Source: Desulfobulbus sp.
Lineage (GTDB): Bacteria; Desulfobacterota; Desulfobulbia; Desulfobulbales; Desulfobulbaceae
Direction of reading: 5' to 3'
DNA: 41,430 nt
Assembly (NCBI GenBank): GCA_011051875.1
Contig: DRKI01000172.1
Coordinates: 1-41,430, forward strand
Every line of letters begins with the position of its first letter. The first letter of the stretch is position 1. Under the pieces are notes generated by a model. It searched no databases, was not told the DNA's origin, and saw only the letters and a list, made by a program, of their open reading frames with translations. Below, one piece after another: positions 18,004-25,412 of the stretch. The position numbers and the translations under genes are program-made.

Positions 18004-18040
18004 CAAAAGACGGGAAAGGGCACGGCGCTCTTCTGAACCG

Positions 18041-18721
18041 TCACCCGGCCCCATACTGTTCCTCGATGAACTCCTTGATCTCGTTGCCGAGACCGAGCCG
18101 ACCGGCCAGCCTGTCCAGCCATAGGCGCTCCTTTTCCGTATCCACTGTGATGGTGGACACCGCGAGCATGTACATGGTTCCGGCACTGGACGGGTCGGTG
18201 ATTCCAGCGCACAGCCGGTCGATACTCCAGGGCTCGTTCAGCTCCCTGAGCAGAAAGTCTCTCTCTTCCTCGGAGAGGTCCGCTTTTTCCAGTTTTGCGA
18301 GGATGGCCCGCTGTTCCTCCTCGTCGAGCACACCATCGGCATGGGCCGCGGCGATCATGACCCTGATCATGCGCCGGGCCAGCTCACCGGCATCAGCCGG
18401 GTCCGGTGCCTCGGCCCGGACAGGGGGCGTTTCAACGGCAGGGGGCGGAGGCGGCACCGGGGGCGGCGGCGGGGCTGCTCCGGCGGCAGGAGCGCCGGTC
18501 TGCGGCGGAGGCGGAACCGGTGCTCCCGTGTCCCGGCCACCAACCGTTTCCTGCATCTTCCGCTCCTTCAGGATCTCGAAGGCGCCCACCCCGAGCCCGA
18601 TGGCGGTCATGAGACCGCCACCCGAGGCCAAACCCTCCAGGATTGAGCCGCCGCCGGTTCCGCGGGAACCACCGATCACCTCTCCGACAATCTTGCCCAG
18701 CAACCGCTCCGCGTCAAACAT
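18041..18721 (-). CDS. TerB/DUF533-like protein with proline-rich linker
   Basis: A 226-aa protein. The N-terminus has a glycine-rich, membrane-associating segment (GEVIGGSRGTGGG, then GLMTAIGLGVGAFEIL), as in the DUF533/YebE group. Residues 65-100 are almost only Pro, Ala, Gly and Val, including runs of five prolines. The C-terminal 110-225 region is a helical TerB-like domain (RMIRVMIAAAHADGVLDEEE), where the acidic turn resembles a metal-binding site. Function is not established for this family. The stop lies 38 bases upstream of the downstream kinase start, so the two are probably co-transcribed. A promoter candidate lies about 180 bases upstream of the start. Confidence 0.75.
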   Translation of the reverse strand: MFDAERLLGKIVGEVIGGSRGTGGGSILEGLASGGGLMTAIGLGVGAFEILKERKMQETVGGRDTGAPVPPPPQTGAPAAGAAPPPPPVPPPPPAVETPPVRAEAPDPADAGELARRMIRVMIAAAHADGVLDEEEQRAILAKLEKADLSEEERDFLLRELNEPWSIDRLCAGITDPSSAGTMYMLAVSTITVDTEKERLWLDRLAGRLGLGNEIKEFIEEQYGAG

Positions 18722-18871
18722 ACCTTCCTCCGTTCCAACTCACACTGCATCCTGCCGGTCCAGGAGTATGCGGCCACTACATTCCCAGGCGGTCCATTCC
18801 CGGACACCGTCGAGCAGAGCCGCTCCTGATCACGCACCTGGCGTCCGCCACGGTTCCCGTTCCGGCCGCTG

Positions 18872-18903
18872 TTCTGGTACCACGGTATTCTGGTACCACT
18901 ATA
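18872..18903. repeat. Two-unit 16-bp tandem repeat with GGTACC palindromes
   Basis: TTCTGGTACCACGGTA (18872-18887) is followed by TTCTGGTACCACTATA (18888-18903). The second unit overlaps the -10 box of the minus-strand promoter at 18898-18927, and the first covers the likely transcription start. Spacing and placement would suit a dimeric repressor site (inference). Confidence 0.8.
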
Positions 18904-18927
18904 GCAAGAATCATTCTTTTTGTACAA
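18898..18927 (-). promoter_or_regulatory. Probable promoter of the DUF533-like gene and substrate-binding kinase
   Basis: On the minus strand TTGTAC (18927-18922), an 18-base spacer and TATAGT (18903-18898) make a sigma70-like promoter reading toward the ATG at 18721. The -10 box is embedded in a 16-bp tandem repeat. Confidence 0.5.
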
Positions 18928-18996
18928 ACGCATCATCCCGCTGCCCTGCATTTTTCACGAACCGGGGGCTTCATCCATCCGTAAACGGGAAACACC

Positions 18997-19028
18997 ATGT
19001 GATTATTGATGGATGTGATTATTGATGG
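18997..19028. repeat. Perfect two-unit 16-bp tandem repeat
   Basis: ATGTGATTATTGATGG occurs twice without change or gap (18997-19012 and 19013-19028), about 110 bases upstream of a plus-strand promoter candidate. AT-rich compared with its surroundings. Confidence 0.9.
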
Positions 19029-19139
19029 TTTTCTTTTTACAGCGTTGCCGATGAGGACAAAATAAAAATCGCTCGATTGCATTGTATTGCCTGATCAACA
19101 GAATTCCCCGACCTGGCGGCGGTTGCCGGAAAAATCAAA

Positions 19140-19169
19140 TTGTCTTTCCCGGTCCAAATGGCATATACT
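19140..19169 (+). promoter_or_regulatory. Probable promoter of the SprA-like/aminopeptidase/transglycosylase operon
   Basis: TTGTCT (19140-19145), an 18-base spacer and TATACT (19164-19169) point toward the ATG at 19299, leaving a leader of about 125 bases. Confidence 0.45.
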
Positions 19170-19298
19170 GTCTGTGGAAGAGTACGCACCGTGAACTGTC
19201 CCAGGCGGTATCATACCCCGGCTGGCAGCCTGCCTGCTCCGGCGTCCGGTGCGCGCCGTAGCAGAATTGGGCTACCAACCATCTGCAGGCAATCCGTG

Positions 19299-20027
19299 AT
19301 GAGTATCCTCACGATCATGACGACAGCCCCGGTCCGGGCCATGGCCGCGGACACCGGCGTCCGGCTGCGCTCCGAACCGGTGCAACGGGTCACCCCGGCC
19401 CCGCCCTCCACCGGCACGGCCGGCGGCGGCGATCGGGTTTCCATATCTGTCCAGGGCCGGCAGAGGGCGGAGCAGGCGGCCGGACAGAGTGATCCCGGAC
19501 CAGGACCTTCGGAGAGCAAAAAAACCGGCACACCGGCCTCCCGACCGGCGGATCTCGACATGGCCGAACTGCGCATGGTGGAACGCCTCAAGCTGCGTGA
19601 CAGGGAAGTGAAGGCCCACGAACTGGCCCACCTGGCCAATGCCGGCCAGTATGCCGCCGGCGGTCCTTCCTATACCTACCAGCAGGGACCGGACGGAAGA
19701 CGGTACGCCGTCGGCGGCGAGGTGCCCATCGACATCAGCAGCGAGCGAACGCCGGAGGCGACGATCCAGAAAATGCGCACCGTGCGCCGGGCCGCCATGG
19801 CCCCGGCCAACCCTTCTGCCGCTGACCGGAACATAGCTGCCCTGGCAGGCAGGAAAGAGGCCGAAGCCCGGAGGGAGCTGGAACGTGAACAGGCCGGAGA
19901 AGAGCCGCCCGGGGTGGAGGACACCGGAGCCCCCGCCGTGGATAATGACGAAACAGGACCTGCGGAAGGACACGGGCCTGAAAACAGCAGGCCAACATTC
20001 GGCCGGGCCGGAATCCGGCCGGCCTGA
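19299..20027 (+). CDS. Putative metalloprotease of the SprA-related family
   Basis: A 242-aa protein. The conserved core (about 88-150) has KAHELAHL (zinc motif HELAH, H107 and H111), then AAGGPSYTYQQGPDG and YAVGGEVPIDIS, which define the SprA-related family. The region after the core is helical and charged. The N-terminus has no signal peptide and carries GGDRVSISVQGRQRAEQA, a motif style also seen near the ends of flagellar-type proteins. Proteolysis has not been proven for the family as far as I know. The ATG at 19299 is chosen over an upstream in-frame ATG at 19140 because the latter would lie inside the promoter. The ribosome site is weak. First gene of a three-gene plus-strand group. 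Confidence 0.82.
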   Translation: MSILTIMTTAPVRAMAADTGVRLRSEPVQRVTPAPPSTGTAGGGDRVSISVQGRQRAEQAAGQSDPGPGPSESKKTGTPASRPADLDMAELRMVERLKLRDREVKAHELAHLANAGQYAAGGPSYTYQQGPDGRRYAVGGEVPIDISSERTPEATIQKMRTVRRAAMAPANPSAADRNIAALAGRKEAEARRELEREQAGEEPPGVEDTGAPAVDNDETGPAEGHGPENSRPTFGRAGIRPA

Positions 20028-20047
20028 GGAAAGAGATTCCTCCACCC

Positions 20048-21373
20048 ATGCAAAAGCCGGAATTCAACCAGTGGCTGCTGGCGGAGATCGGCCGGTCGCC
20101 AACCGCCTTTCACCTTACCGCCAACATTCGTGATCTGCTCACCGACCACGGCTTCACCCTGCTCGAGGAAACCGGGCCATGGCAGGTGGCCGCGCCCGGC
20201 TCCTATGTACTGGTCCGCAACGGTTCGAGCCTGATCGCCTTCACCCTGGACGGGGAAGACCCGGCGCGCAGCGGCCTGCGCATGGCCGGCGCCCACACGG
20301 ACAGCCCGGCCCTGAAGGTGAAACCGAACCCGCTGCAGGTCAGTCACACCTGTGTCCGGGTCGGGGTGGAGGTCTATGGCGGCGCCCTGCTCGCGCCCTG
20401 GTTCGACCGCGACCTGTCCCTGGCCGGCCGGGTGAGCTGGGAAACCGAAACCGGCGGCCTTGGCTCCGGCCTGCTGGACTTTGCCCGCCCGGTTGCCGTG
20501 ATTCCCAGCCTGGCCATCCATCTCGACCGGGAGGCCAACCGCAAGCGATCCATCAACAGCCAGACCGACATCATTCCCATCCTGCTGCAGGCCACACCCG
20601 GGGACGCCTGCCCGGTCTTCAACGATATCCTGCTGGCCCGGCTCCGGCACCAGTATCCGGATCTCGACTGCCGCGCCATCCTCGACCACGAGCTGTTCTT
20701 CTACGATCCGGCCCCGCCGGTCCTGACCGGGCTGGAGGGAGAGTTCATCACCGGTCCCCGCCTCGACAACCAACTCTCCTGCTGGACCATCGCCCGGGCC
20801 CTGGTCGATGCACCGGAACGGAAGAACAGCATGATCATCCTATCGGATCACGAAGAGGTGGGCAGCGGCTCTCCCGAAGGTGCCGGCGGCCCCCTGCTCG
20901 ACTCGATCCTGGAGTGCCTCTTTCCCGAGCCGCAGCAGCGCCAACAGGTCATCCGGCGCTCCCTGCTCATCTCAGCCGACAATGCCCATGGGGTGCACCC
21001 CAACTTCACGGACCGGCATGATACCAATCACCTGCCGCTCATCAACCGGGGGCCGGTCATCAAGATCAACGCGGCCAGGCGGTATGCGACCACCGCCCTC
21101 ACTTCAGGCTTCTTCCGTCTCCTCTGCCGGCGGCGGAACACGGAGGTCCAGGAGTTTGTCATGCGCAGCGACATGGCCTGCGGCTCCACCATCGGACCCC
21201 TGACCGCCACCCGTACCGGCATGCAGGTGGTGGACGTGGGCGTACCGACTCTGGCCATGCATTCCATTCGGGAGATGGCAGGAAGCGCGGACTGTCACGG
21301 CATGCACCGGGTTCTGCAGGAATATTTCAGTCTTGCAACCGATGATCCGTTATGGCATGGTTGGCAGTCATGA
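20048..21373 (+). CDS. apeB: M18 family aminopeptidase
   Basis: Dinuclear zinc aminopeptidase of 441 aa, near the family's usual length. Metal ligands and active-site motifs are visible: GAHTDSP (H83, D85), GPRLDNQ (D240), SDHEEVGS (E269/E270), SADNAHGVHPN (D311) and MHSIREM (H405). It releases N-terminal residues from peptides in the cytoplasm. GAGGAA lies 16 bases ahead of the start and pairs with TTCCTC to form a 6-bp hairpin (20026-20042) overlapping the sprA-like stop, so its expression may depend on translation of the upstream gene. The stop overlaps the next start. Confidence 0.94.
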   Translation: MQKPEFNQWLLAEIGRSPTAFHLTANIRDLLTDHGFTLLEETGPWQVAAPGSYVLVRNGSSLIAFTLDGEDPARSGLRMAGAHTDSPALKVKPNPLQVSHTCVRVGVEVYGGALLAPWFDRDLSLAGRVSWETETGGLGSGLLDFARPVAVIPSLAIHLDREANRKRSINSQTDIIPILLQATPGDACPVFNDILLARLRHQYPDLDCRAILDHELFFYDPAPPVLTGLEGEFITGPRLDNQLSCWTIARALVDAPERKNSMIILSDHEEVGSGSPEGAGGPLLDSILECLFPEPQQRQQVIRRSLLISADNAHGVHPNFTDRHDTNHLPLINRGPVIKINAARRYATTALTSGFFRLLCRRRNTEVQEFVMRSDMACGSTIGPLTATRTGMQVVDVGVPTLAMHSIREMAGSADCHGMHRVLQEYFSLATDDPLWHGWQS

Positions 21374-22041
21374 GGACCCTGCGTGACAAAACCCTGGCAC
21401 TCGGCCTGATCCTGGCGCTCTCCCTGGTGTCGGCCCCGCCCGTGACCGCCCGGGCATCGCTACGCAACTATGTCAGGAAATACAAGACCATCCAGGTCTC
21501 TCCCCTGCAGATCCAGCGTCTCCGCCGCTATGACCGCCTCATCGAGTACTTCAGCTCGTTCTCATTCTTCGAGCCCCGGCACAAGGTCAATCCCGACTTC
21601 ATCCGGGCCCTGATTCTTGCCGAGTCCAACGGCGATCCCATGGCCCGTTCCAGCAGGGACGCCCGCGGCCTGACCCAGATCATCTACCCCACAGGCAGGC
21701 AGGCCGCCCGGGAACTGCTGCAGAAGAACATCCGTTTCCGCCATGTCAGCCGCAGCCAGCTGGAGAATCTCAAGCCCGGCGATCTCTACATCCCGGAGAT
21801 CAATATCCTGCTGGCCTGCTATCTGATCAGCAAATACAACTACACCTTCCAGGGCAAGCTCGACCTGGTGGTCTCTGCCTGGAACGCCGGGGAAAACTCC
21901 ATTGTCGGCAACCAGCCGGCCCAGTACCGCGAGACCCTGAACCACATCGGCAAGGTCAACGGCTACTTCATCTACTTCCTCAAGCGGAAAAAGACCGGGC
22001 TGCGGGTGGCGTCACGCCGGCAGGGCGTCCGGATACGGTAG
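21370..22041 (+). CDS. Lytic transglycosylase (SLT domain)
   Basis: A 223-aa secreted murein hydrolase. A hydrophobic signal segment (9-28, ending near VTARA) is followed by an SLT catalytic domain (about 70-205): catalytic E85 in LILAESNGD, DARGLTQI (98-105), the IPEINILLACYLI helix, and SAWNAGENSI. It cleaves peptidoglycan glycan strands with formation of anhydromuramic ends. The start overlaps the aminopeptidase stop as ATGA, so the two are translationally coupled. Exported murein turnover and a cytoplasmic aminopeptidase in one operon suggest a peptide or cell-wall recycling link, though this is inference. Confidence 0.9.
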   Translation: MRTLRDKTLALGLILALSLVSAPPVTARASLRNYVRKYKTIQVSPLQIQRLRRYDRLIEYFSSFSFFEPRHKVNPDFIRALILAESNGDPMARSSRDARGLTQIIYPTGRQAARELLQKNIRFRHVSRSQLENLKPGDLYIPEINILLACYLISKYNYTFQGKLDLVVSAWNAGENSIVGNQPAQYRETLNHIGKVNGYFIYFLKRKKTGLRVASRRQGVRIR

Positions 22042-22151
22042 CAGCCGCCCCGCATGGCGGGAGGTTCGAGCGCGCGCAGAGTGTGTGCCCTGGGACCGCC
22101 TGCGCGACTCCCCACCACAGGATCGGAATGAAAAAGCGGCCTGGACTGATT

Positions 22152-23216
22152 TCAGGCAACGAGATCCAGTTGCTGGATGGTGCCGACCCGGCCGTCTTCA
22201 CCGAGAAATATCCCGGAAGAACGGACCTGCCCCTGGAATGCACCCGAGTCGTCCTTCAAGGCAAAGGGGGTGTCCACATGGCCGAGATAGATGGCGCCGA
22301 TCCCGCCTGCACCCAGGGCCAGCAGGCGGCTGTTGCCGTTGCTGTCCCGGGTCCAGATCCGTAACCGGTCATAGACCGGGTCGTTTTCATCAATCCAGCC
22401 ATTGCCGTCACTGTCATGGGCGGCCAGCTCCCGGAAGCCGTCGCCGTCCAAGGCGCCGAAGAGTTCACTGCCATCGTTGACAGTGCCGTCGCCATTGCGA
22501 TCCAGGGCAAGGAAACCAGAGCCCGGTCCAACAAAGGAGATCTGGTCAGGCCGGCCGTCTGCGTCAATGTCAAAGGCAAAGGTGGTCCGGGTCAGCCGGG
22601 CCGCCTCAGCATCAAAATTGACCACCAGCGGATCCTTGAGGGCATCGCCGGCCCGGAGGTGGATCTCCTTGCTGGTGGCGAACTCGCGACTCATGGCCAG
22701 CTCGACCGAAAAGTCGATCTCCCGGCCGTCTGCGGTCCTGATCACGCCCTGGGCCGAAAACGTGGCGGCCTCGTATTCGTAATGGGACTCGGAAAAATCA
22801 TAGGCAATGCCCCAGCCCGCCTCTTCCTGCCCCGGCCCGGCCTCCTGCCCGCCACCGGTTGCCTCGGCAGGGGCCTGTTCCTGCAGCCGTGCAGGATCCA
22901 TGATCCTGATCGGATGGCCGAAGATCTTTTCAAAAAGCAGCTTGAGAATCCGCATGTTCAGGTCAGCCTCCGGCTTTTCCGTCTCCGGGATCGCCGGGGC
23001 CATGACCGGCCCTGTCGAGCTGTTGCCAGGTGTCGCACCGGACAGCGAGACCTGCACCGCCGCCTCCGCCGGCATGGTGTTTTCTGCGGGCTCGTCATTG
23101 GAAATTTCCTGTTTTGCCTGCCCCTTGCCCTGTACAACAAGGGACTGATGCCGTTCATGGCGCTGAATAAACTCGTGGCTGGCGGAAAAAGCGACGTTCG
23201 AATCGACGATCTTCAT
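22152..23216 (-). CDS. Protein with EF-hand-like calcium-binding repeats, function unknown
   Basis: A 354-aa protein of a family with unassigned function. The N-terminus (MKIVDSNVAFSASHEF) has no signal peptide. A long disordered Ala/Glu/Pro region follows to about 135. From 210 on there are aspartate-rich loops like those of EF-hand or RTX-adjacent proteins: DIDADGRPDQI (216-226), DRNGDGTVNDGSELFG (239-254), DSDGNGWIDEND (268-279) and DSNGN (291-295). Similar segments occur next to adhesins and RTX toxins, so calcium-dependent folding is plausible. It is convergent with the transglycosylase gene and stands alone. Confidence 0.75.
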   Translation of the reverse strand: MKIVDSNVAFSASHEFIQRHERHQSLVVQGKGQAKQEISNDEPAENTMPAEAAVQVSLSGATPGNSSTGPVMAPAIPETEKPEADLNMRILKLLFEKIFGHPIRIMDPARLQEQAPAEATGGGQEAGPGQEEAGWGIAYDFSESHYEYEAATFSAQGVIRTADGREIDFSVELAMSREFATSKEIHLRAGDALKDPLVVNFDAEAARLTRTTFAFDIDADGRPDQISFVGPGSGFLALDRNGDGTVNDGSELFGALDGDGFRELAAHDSDGNGWIDENDPVYDRLRIWTRDSNGNSRLLALGAGGIGAIYLGHVDTPFALKDDSGAFQGQVRSSGIFLGEDGRVGTIQQLDLVA

Positions 23217-23372
23217 GGCTGACCCTCCCTGGTCACGAAACTGAACAATTCCTGCGGCCTCCCGGTCGGGCGGACGGACAGGAGGTCTGGTCCTTATCTC
23301 TTCTATCGGCTCCGGGGAGAAAAAAATTTAGGCATGAAACAGCGGGGCATCGTCACTGATCACCGGGGTACT

Positions 23373-23418
23373 GACTCGTTGTTGGCACAGCTCAAAACCG
23401 CAAGTTGGCACAGGTGCC
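23373..23418 (+). repeat. Dispersed repeat R1, fragment copy 3
   Basis: Reads ACTCGTTGTTGGCACAGCTC, then AAAACCGCAAGTTGGCACAGGTGCC. With one gap it aligns to the tail and first arm of copies 1 and 2. The GC-rich body is not present. Confidence 0.6.
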
Positions 23419-23594
23419 GGCATGGATTACCAACCACCTGAACTTGGTCGATTTTCATTGTATCCCGGGATGGGAAGTCTTGTGGTATTGCTGTATGCCT
23501 TGCATGCGACACCACAAGGGCAGGCAGACCGAGGAAGGATGGCAGTCCCGGAAGATTGCGCTCACCTGCAAGAGAAGCAAAAAGAGGACCAAAA

Positions 23595-23634
23595 ATCTTT
23601 TTCCATTTGCAGATGGGTGAAACGCTCAATTCAG
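23595..23634 (-). repeat. Dispersed intergenic repeat R2, copy B
   Basis: The minus strand begins CTGAATTGAGCGTTTCACCC and continues ATCTGCAAATGGAAAAAGAT. It matches copy C (36228-36267) at 35 of 40 positions, in the opposite orientation. Confidence 0.85.
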
Positions 23635-23759
23635 GAGATAATCTTATTGACAATACAGAATAAAAAAAAGTAAGGTTTTCTACTTGTCAATCGAACGCTG
23701 ACTCCTTTCCGGGACTGCCGGGGCACGTCCCTTTAACGCTGAACAGTAAGCCGCTATTC

Positions 23760-24815
23760 ATGAATCAGTCATCTTCGTCCAAGTACAGCGAAGCCGGTGT
23801 TGATATCGACAAGGGCAACGCTTTCGTCTCCCGGATCAAGGGGTTGGTCGCCGAGACCCATGGTCGCGGCGTCATCAGTGATATCGGGGGATTTTCCGGT
23901 CTTTTCGCCATCGGCAACGCCGGTTTCGAGGATCCGGTCCTGGTCGCCTCCACCGACGGGGTCGGAACCAAGCTCACTGTTGCCAAGCTCTGCGGACGGC
24001 ACGACACCATCGGTATCGACCTGGTGGCCATGTGTGTCAACGACGTCATCGTCAGCGGGGCCCGGCCCCTGTTCTTCCTGGACTACTTTGCCGTCTCCAG
24101 CCTGGACCTGGATGTCGCCACCGAGGTGGTGCGGGGCATCGCCAAGGGATGCAAGATTGCGGGCTGTGCGCTCATCGGTGGCGAAACGGCCGAGATGCCC
24201 GGTCTCTACCGGCCCGGCGACTACGACCTGGCCGGTTTCGTGGTCGGAATCGGGGAACGGAACGCCATCATCGACGGCAGCGACATCCGGGTGGGCAACA
24301 GAATCATCGGCCTGGCCTCATCGGGCCTGCACTCCAACGGCTACTCGCTGGTCCGCAAGATCTTCTTTGAGGACCTGGGCCTGGGCGTGGATGACCACGT
24401 GGACGATCTGGGCACCACCGTGGGCGAGGAACTGCTGCGCCCCACCAGGATCTACGTGGAGAGTGTGCTCAACATCCTGCGCAACTACAAGATCAACGGC
24501 CTGATCCACAACACGGGCGGCGGCTTCATCGACAACGTCCCCCGCATCCTGCCCTGTGGCTGCCGGGCCATCATCCACCGTGGCTCCTGGGACATTCACC
24601 CGGTGTTCTCCCTGCTGCAGGACAAGGGCGAGATCCCGGAAACAGAGATGTACCGGACCTTCAACATGGGAATCGGCATGATGGTCCTGGTCGAGGAAGA
24701 CCAGGTCGAGGACGTGATGCACCAGTTGGGCGCCCTGGGGGAGAGACCCTTCCTCATCGGCGAGATCGCGGCAGCCGGGGACGATGACGACCGGACGGTC
24801 GAGATCAGGGATTGA
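23760..24815 (+). CDS. purM: Phosphoribosylformylglycinamidine cyclo-ligase (AIR synthetase)
   Basis: Closes the imidazole ring in purine synthesis, converting FGAM to AIR with ATP. The 351 aa match the family. Typical motifs are KYSEAGVDIDKGN at the N-terminus, STDGVGTKL, DLVAMCVNDV, GGETAEMPG and HNTGGGF. The start has only a weak AGTAAG ahead of it, and ATG 23760 gives the standard N-terminus. purN, often adjacent, is not here; downstream is the convergent mogA. No purine riboswitch was recognised upstream. Confidence 0.97.
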   Translation: MNQSSSSKYSEAGVDIDKGNAFVSRIKGLVAETHGRGVISDIGGFSGLFAIGNAGFEDPVLVASTDGVGTKLTVAKLCGRHDTIGIDLVAMCVNDVIVSGARPLFFLDYFAVSSLDLDVATEVVRGIAKGCKIAGCALIGGETAEMPGLYRPGDYDLAGFVVGIGERNAIIDGSDIRVGNRIIGLASSGLHSNGYSLVRKIFFEDLGLGVDDHVDDLGTTVGEELLRPTRIYVESVLNILRNYKINGLIHNTGGGFIDNVPRILPCGCRAIIHRGSWDIHPVFSLLQDKGEIPETEMYRTFNMGIGMMVLVEEDQVEDVMHQLGALGERPFLIGEIAAAGDDDDRTVEIRD

Positions 24816-24867
24816 CTGGACCCGCGTCGCCGGCAGAGCGGTGGCGGCCAGGCGCACGGACGACTAA

Positions 24868-25407
24868 CTACGCTTTCTCCTGCTTTCCGTTACCCGCCCC
24901 GTGGTCAGTGCCGCCGCAGTCGGCCGTTCCACCCTTCAGCTTGTACAGCCCGTGTGCCAGAGCCGGCAGCACGACCTCCAGGTTCTCCCGCGCCGCCCTG
25001 CGACTGCCCGGCAGGTTGATGATCAGGGACTGGTTGCGGATACCGGCGATGCCCCGTGACCAGACGGCCTGCACGGTCTTCTCCAGGCTGGCCTGGCGCA
25101 TGGCCTCGGCCAGGCCGGGCACCTCGCGTTCCACGACCCTGCGCGTCGCCTCGGGTGTGCGGTCACTGGGCGACACACCGGTGCCGCCCGTGGTGACGAC
25201 CAGGTCGATCTTGCGCTCATCCACCCACTTTTTCAACGTGGTCTCGATCAGCTCCTGCCGGTCCGGGATGATCTCGTAGGCCGCGAGCCTGTATCCCGCC
25301 CCGGCAAGCAGCTCCCTGAGCATGGCGCCGGAGGTGTCCTCGCGCTCGCCGCGGGACCCCTTGTCGCTCAGGGTGAGGACCCCGAAGCTGTACTCCTGCC
25401 CCTCCAT
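24868..25407 (-). CDS. mogA: Molybdopterin adenylyltransferase, MogA/MoaB family
   Basis: Activates molybdopterin by adenylylation before molybdate (or tungstate) insertion. The 179-aa product shows the MoCF fold motifs GVLTLSDKGSRGEREDTSG, VVTTGGTGVSPSDRTPEA and NLPGSRRAARENLEVVLPAL. The last 25 residues are a low-complexity tail. It starts 5 bases after the EF-G paralogue stop on the same strand, so the two are co-transcribed. MogA and MoaB are hard to tell apart from sequence alone; the length fits either. Confidence 0.9.
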   Translation of the reverse strand: MEGQEYSFGVLTLSDKGSRGEREDTSGAMLRELLAGAGYRLAAYEIIPDRQELIETTLKKWVDERKIDLVVTTGGTGVSPSDRTPEATRRVVEREVPGLAEAMRQASLEKTVQAVWSRGIAGIRNQSLIINLPGSRRAARENLEVVLPALAHGLYKLKGGTADCGGTDHGAGNGKQEKA

Positions 25408-25412
25408 GCCGC

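Larger units (their letters stand above)
18722..19298. other. Divergent intergenic region between the DUF533-like gene and the SprA-like gene
   Basis: 577 bases with no supported gene. It contains two separate 16-bp tandem duplications (18872-18903 and 18997-19028), promoter-like pairs for both directions, and at 19065-19089 AAAATCGCTCG followed by GATTGCATTG, a block also seen at 36327-36354. No RNA gene was recognised. Confidence 0.7.
23217..23759. other. Intergenic region between the EF-hand-like gene and purM
   Basis: 543 bases without a supported gene. It holds a fragment of R1 (23373-23418), a block resembling CAATGAAAATCGACCAAGTTC on the minus strand (about 23442-23462), and R2 copy B (23595-23634). 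Just beyond is ATTGACAA (23646-23653) with its inverse TTGTCAAT (23684-23691); TTGACA at 23647 could be a -35 box for purM but the -10 (TAAGGT, 23671) is poor. Short open frames here consist of repeat sequence. Confidence 0.65.

Noticed and set aside
23405-23653. Small open frames in the purM upstream region
   Set aside because: They are built from R1 and R2 repeat sequence on both strands and have no ribosome sites.
23640-23759. Purine riboswitch or strong promoter for purM
   Set aside because: TTGACA is present but no good -10 at 16-18 bases, and the purine riboswitch core was not recognised.
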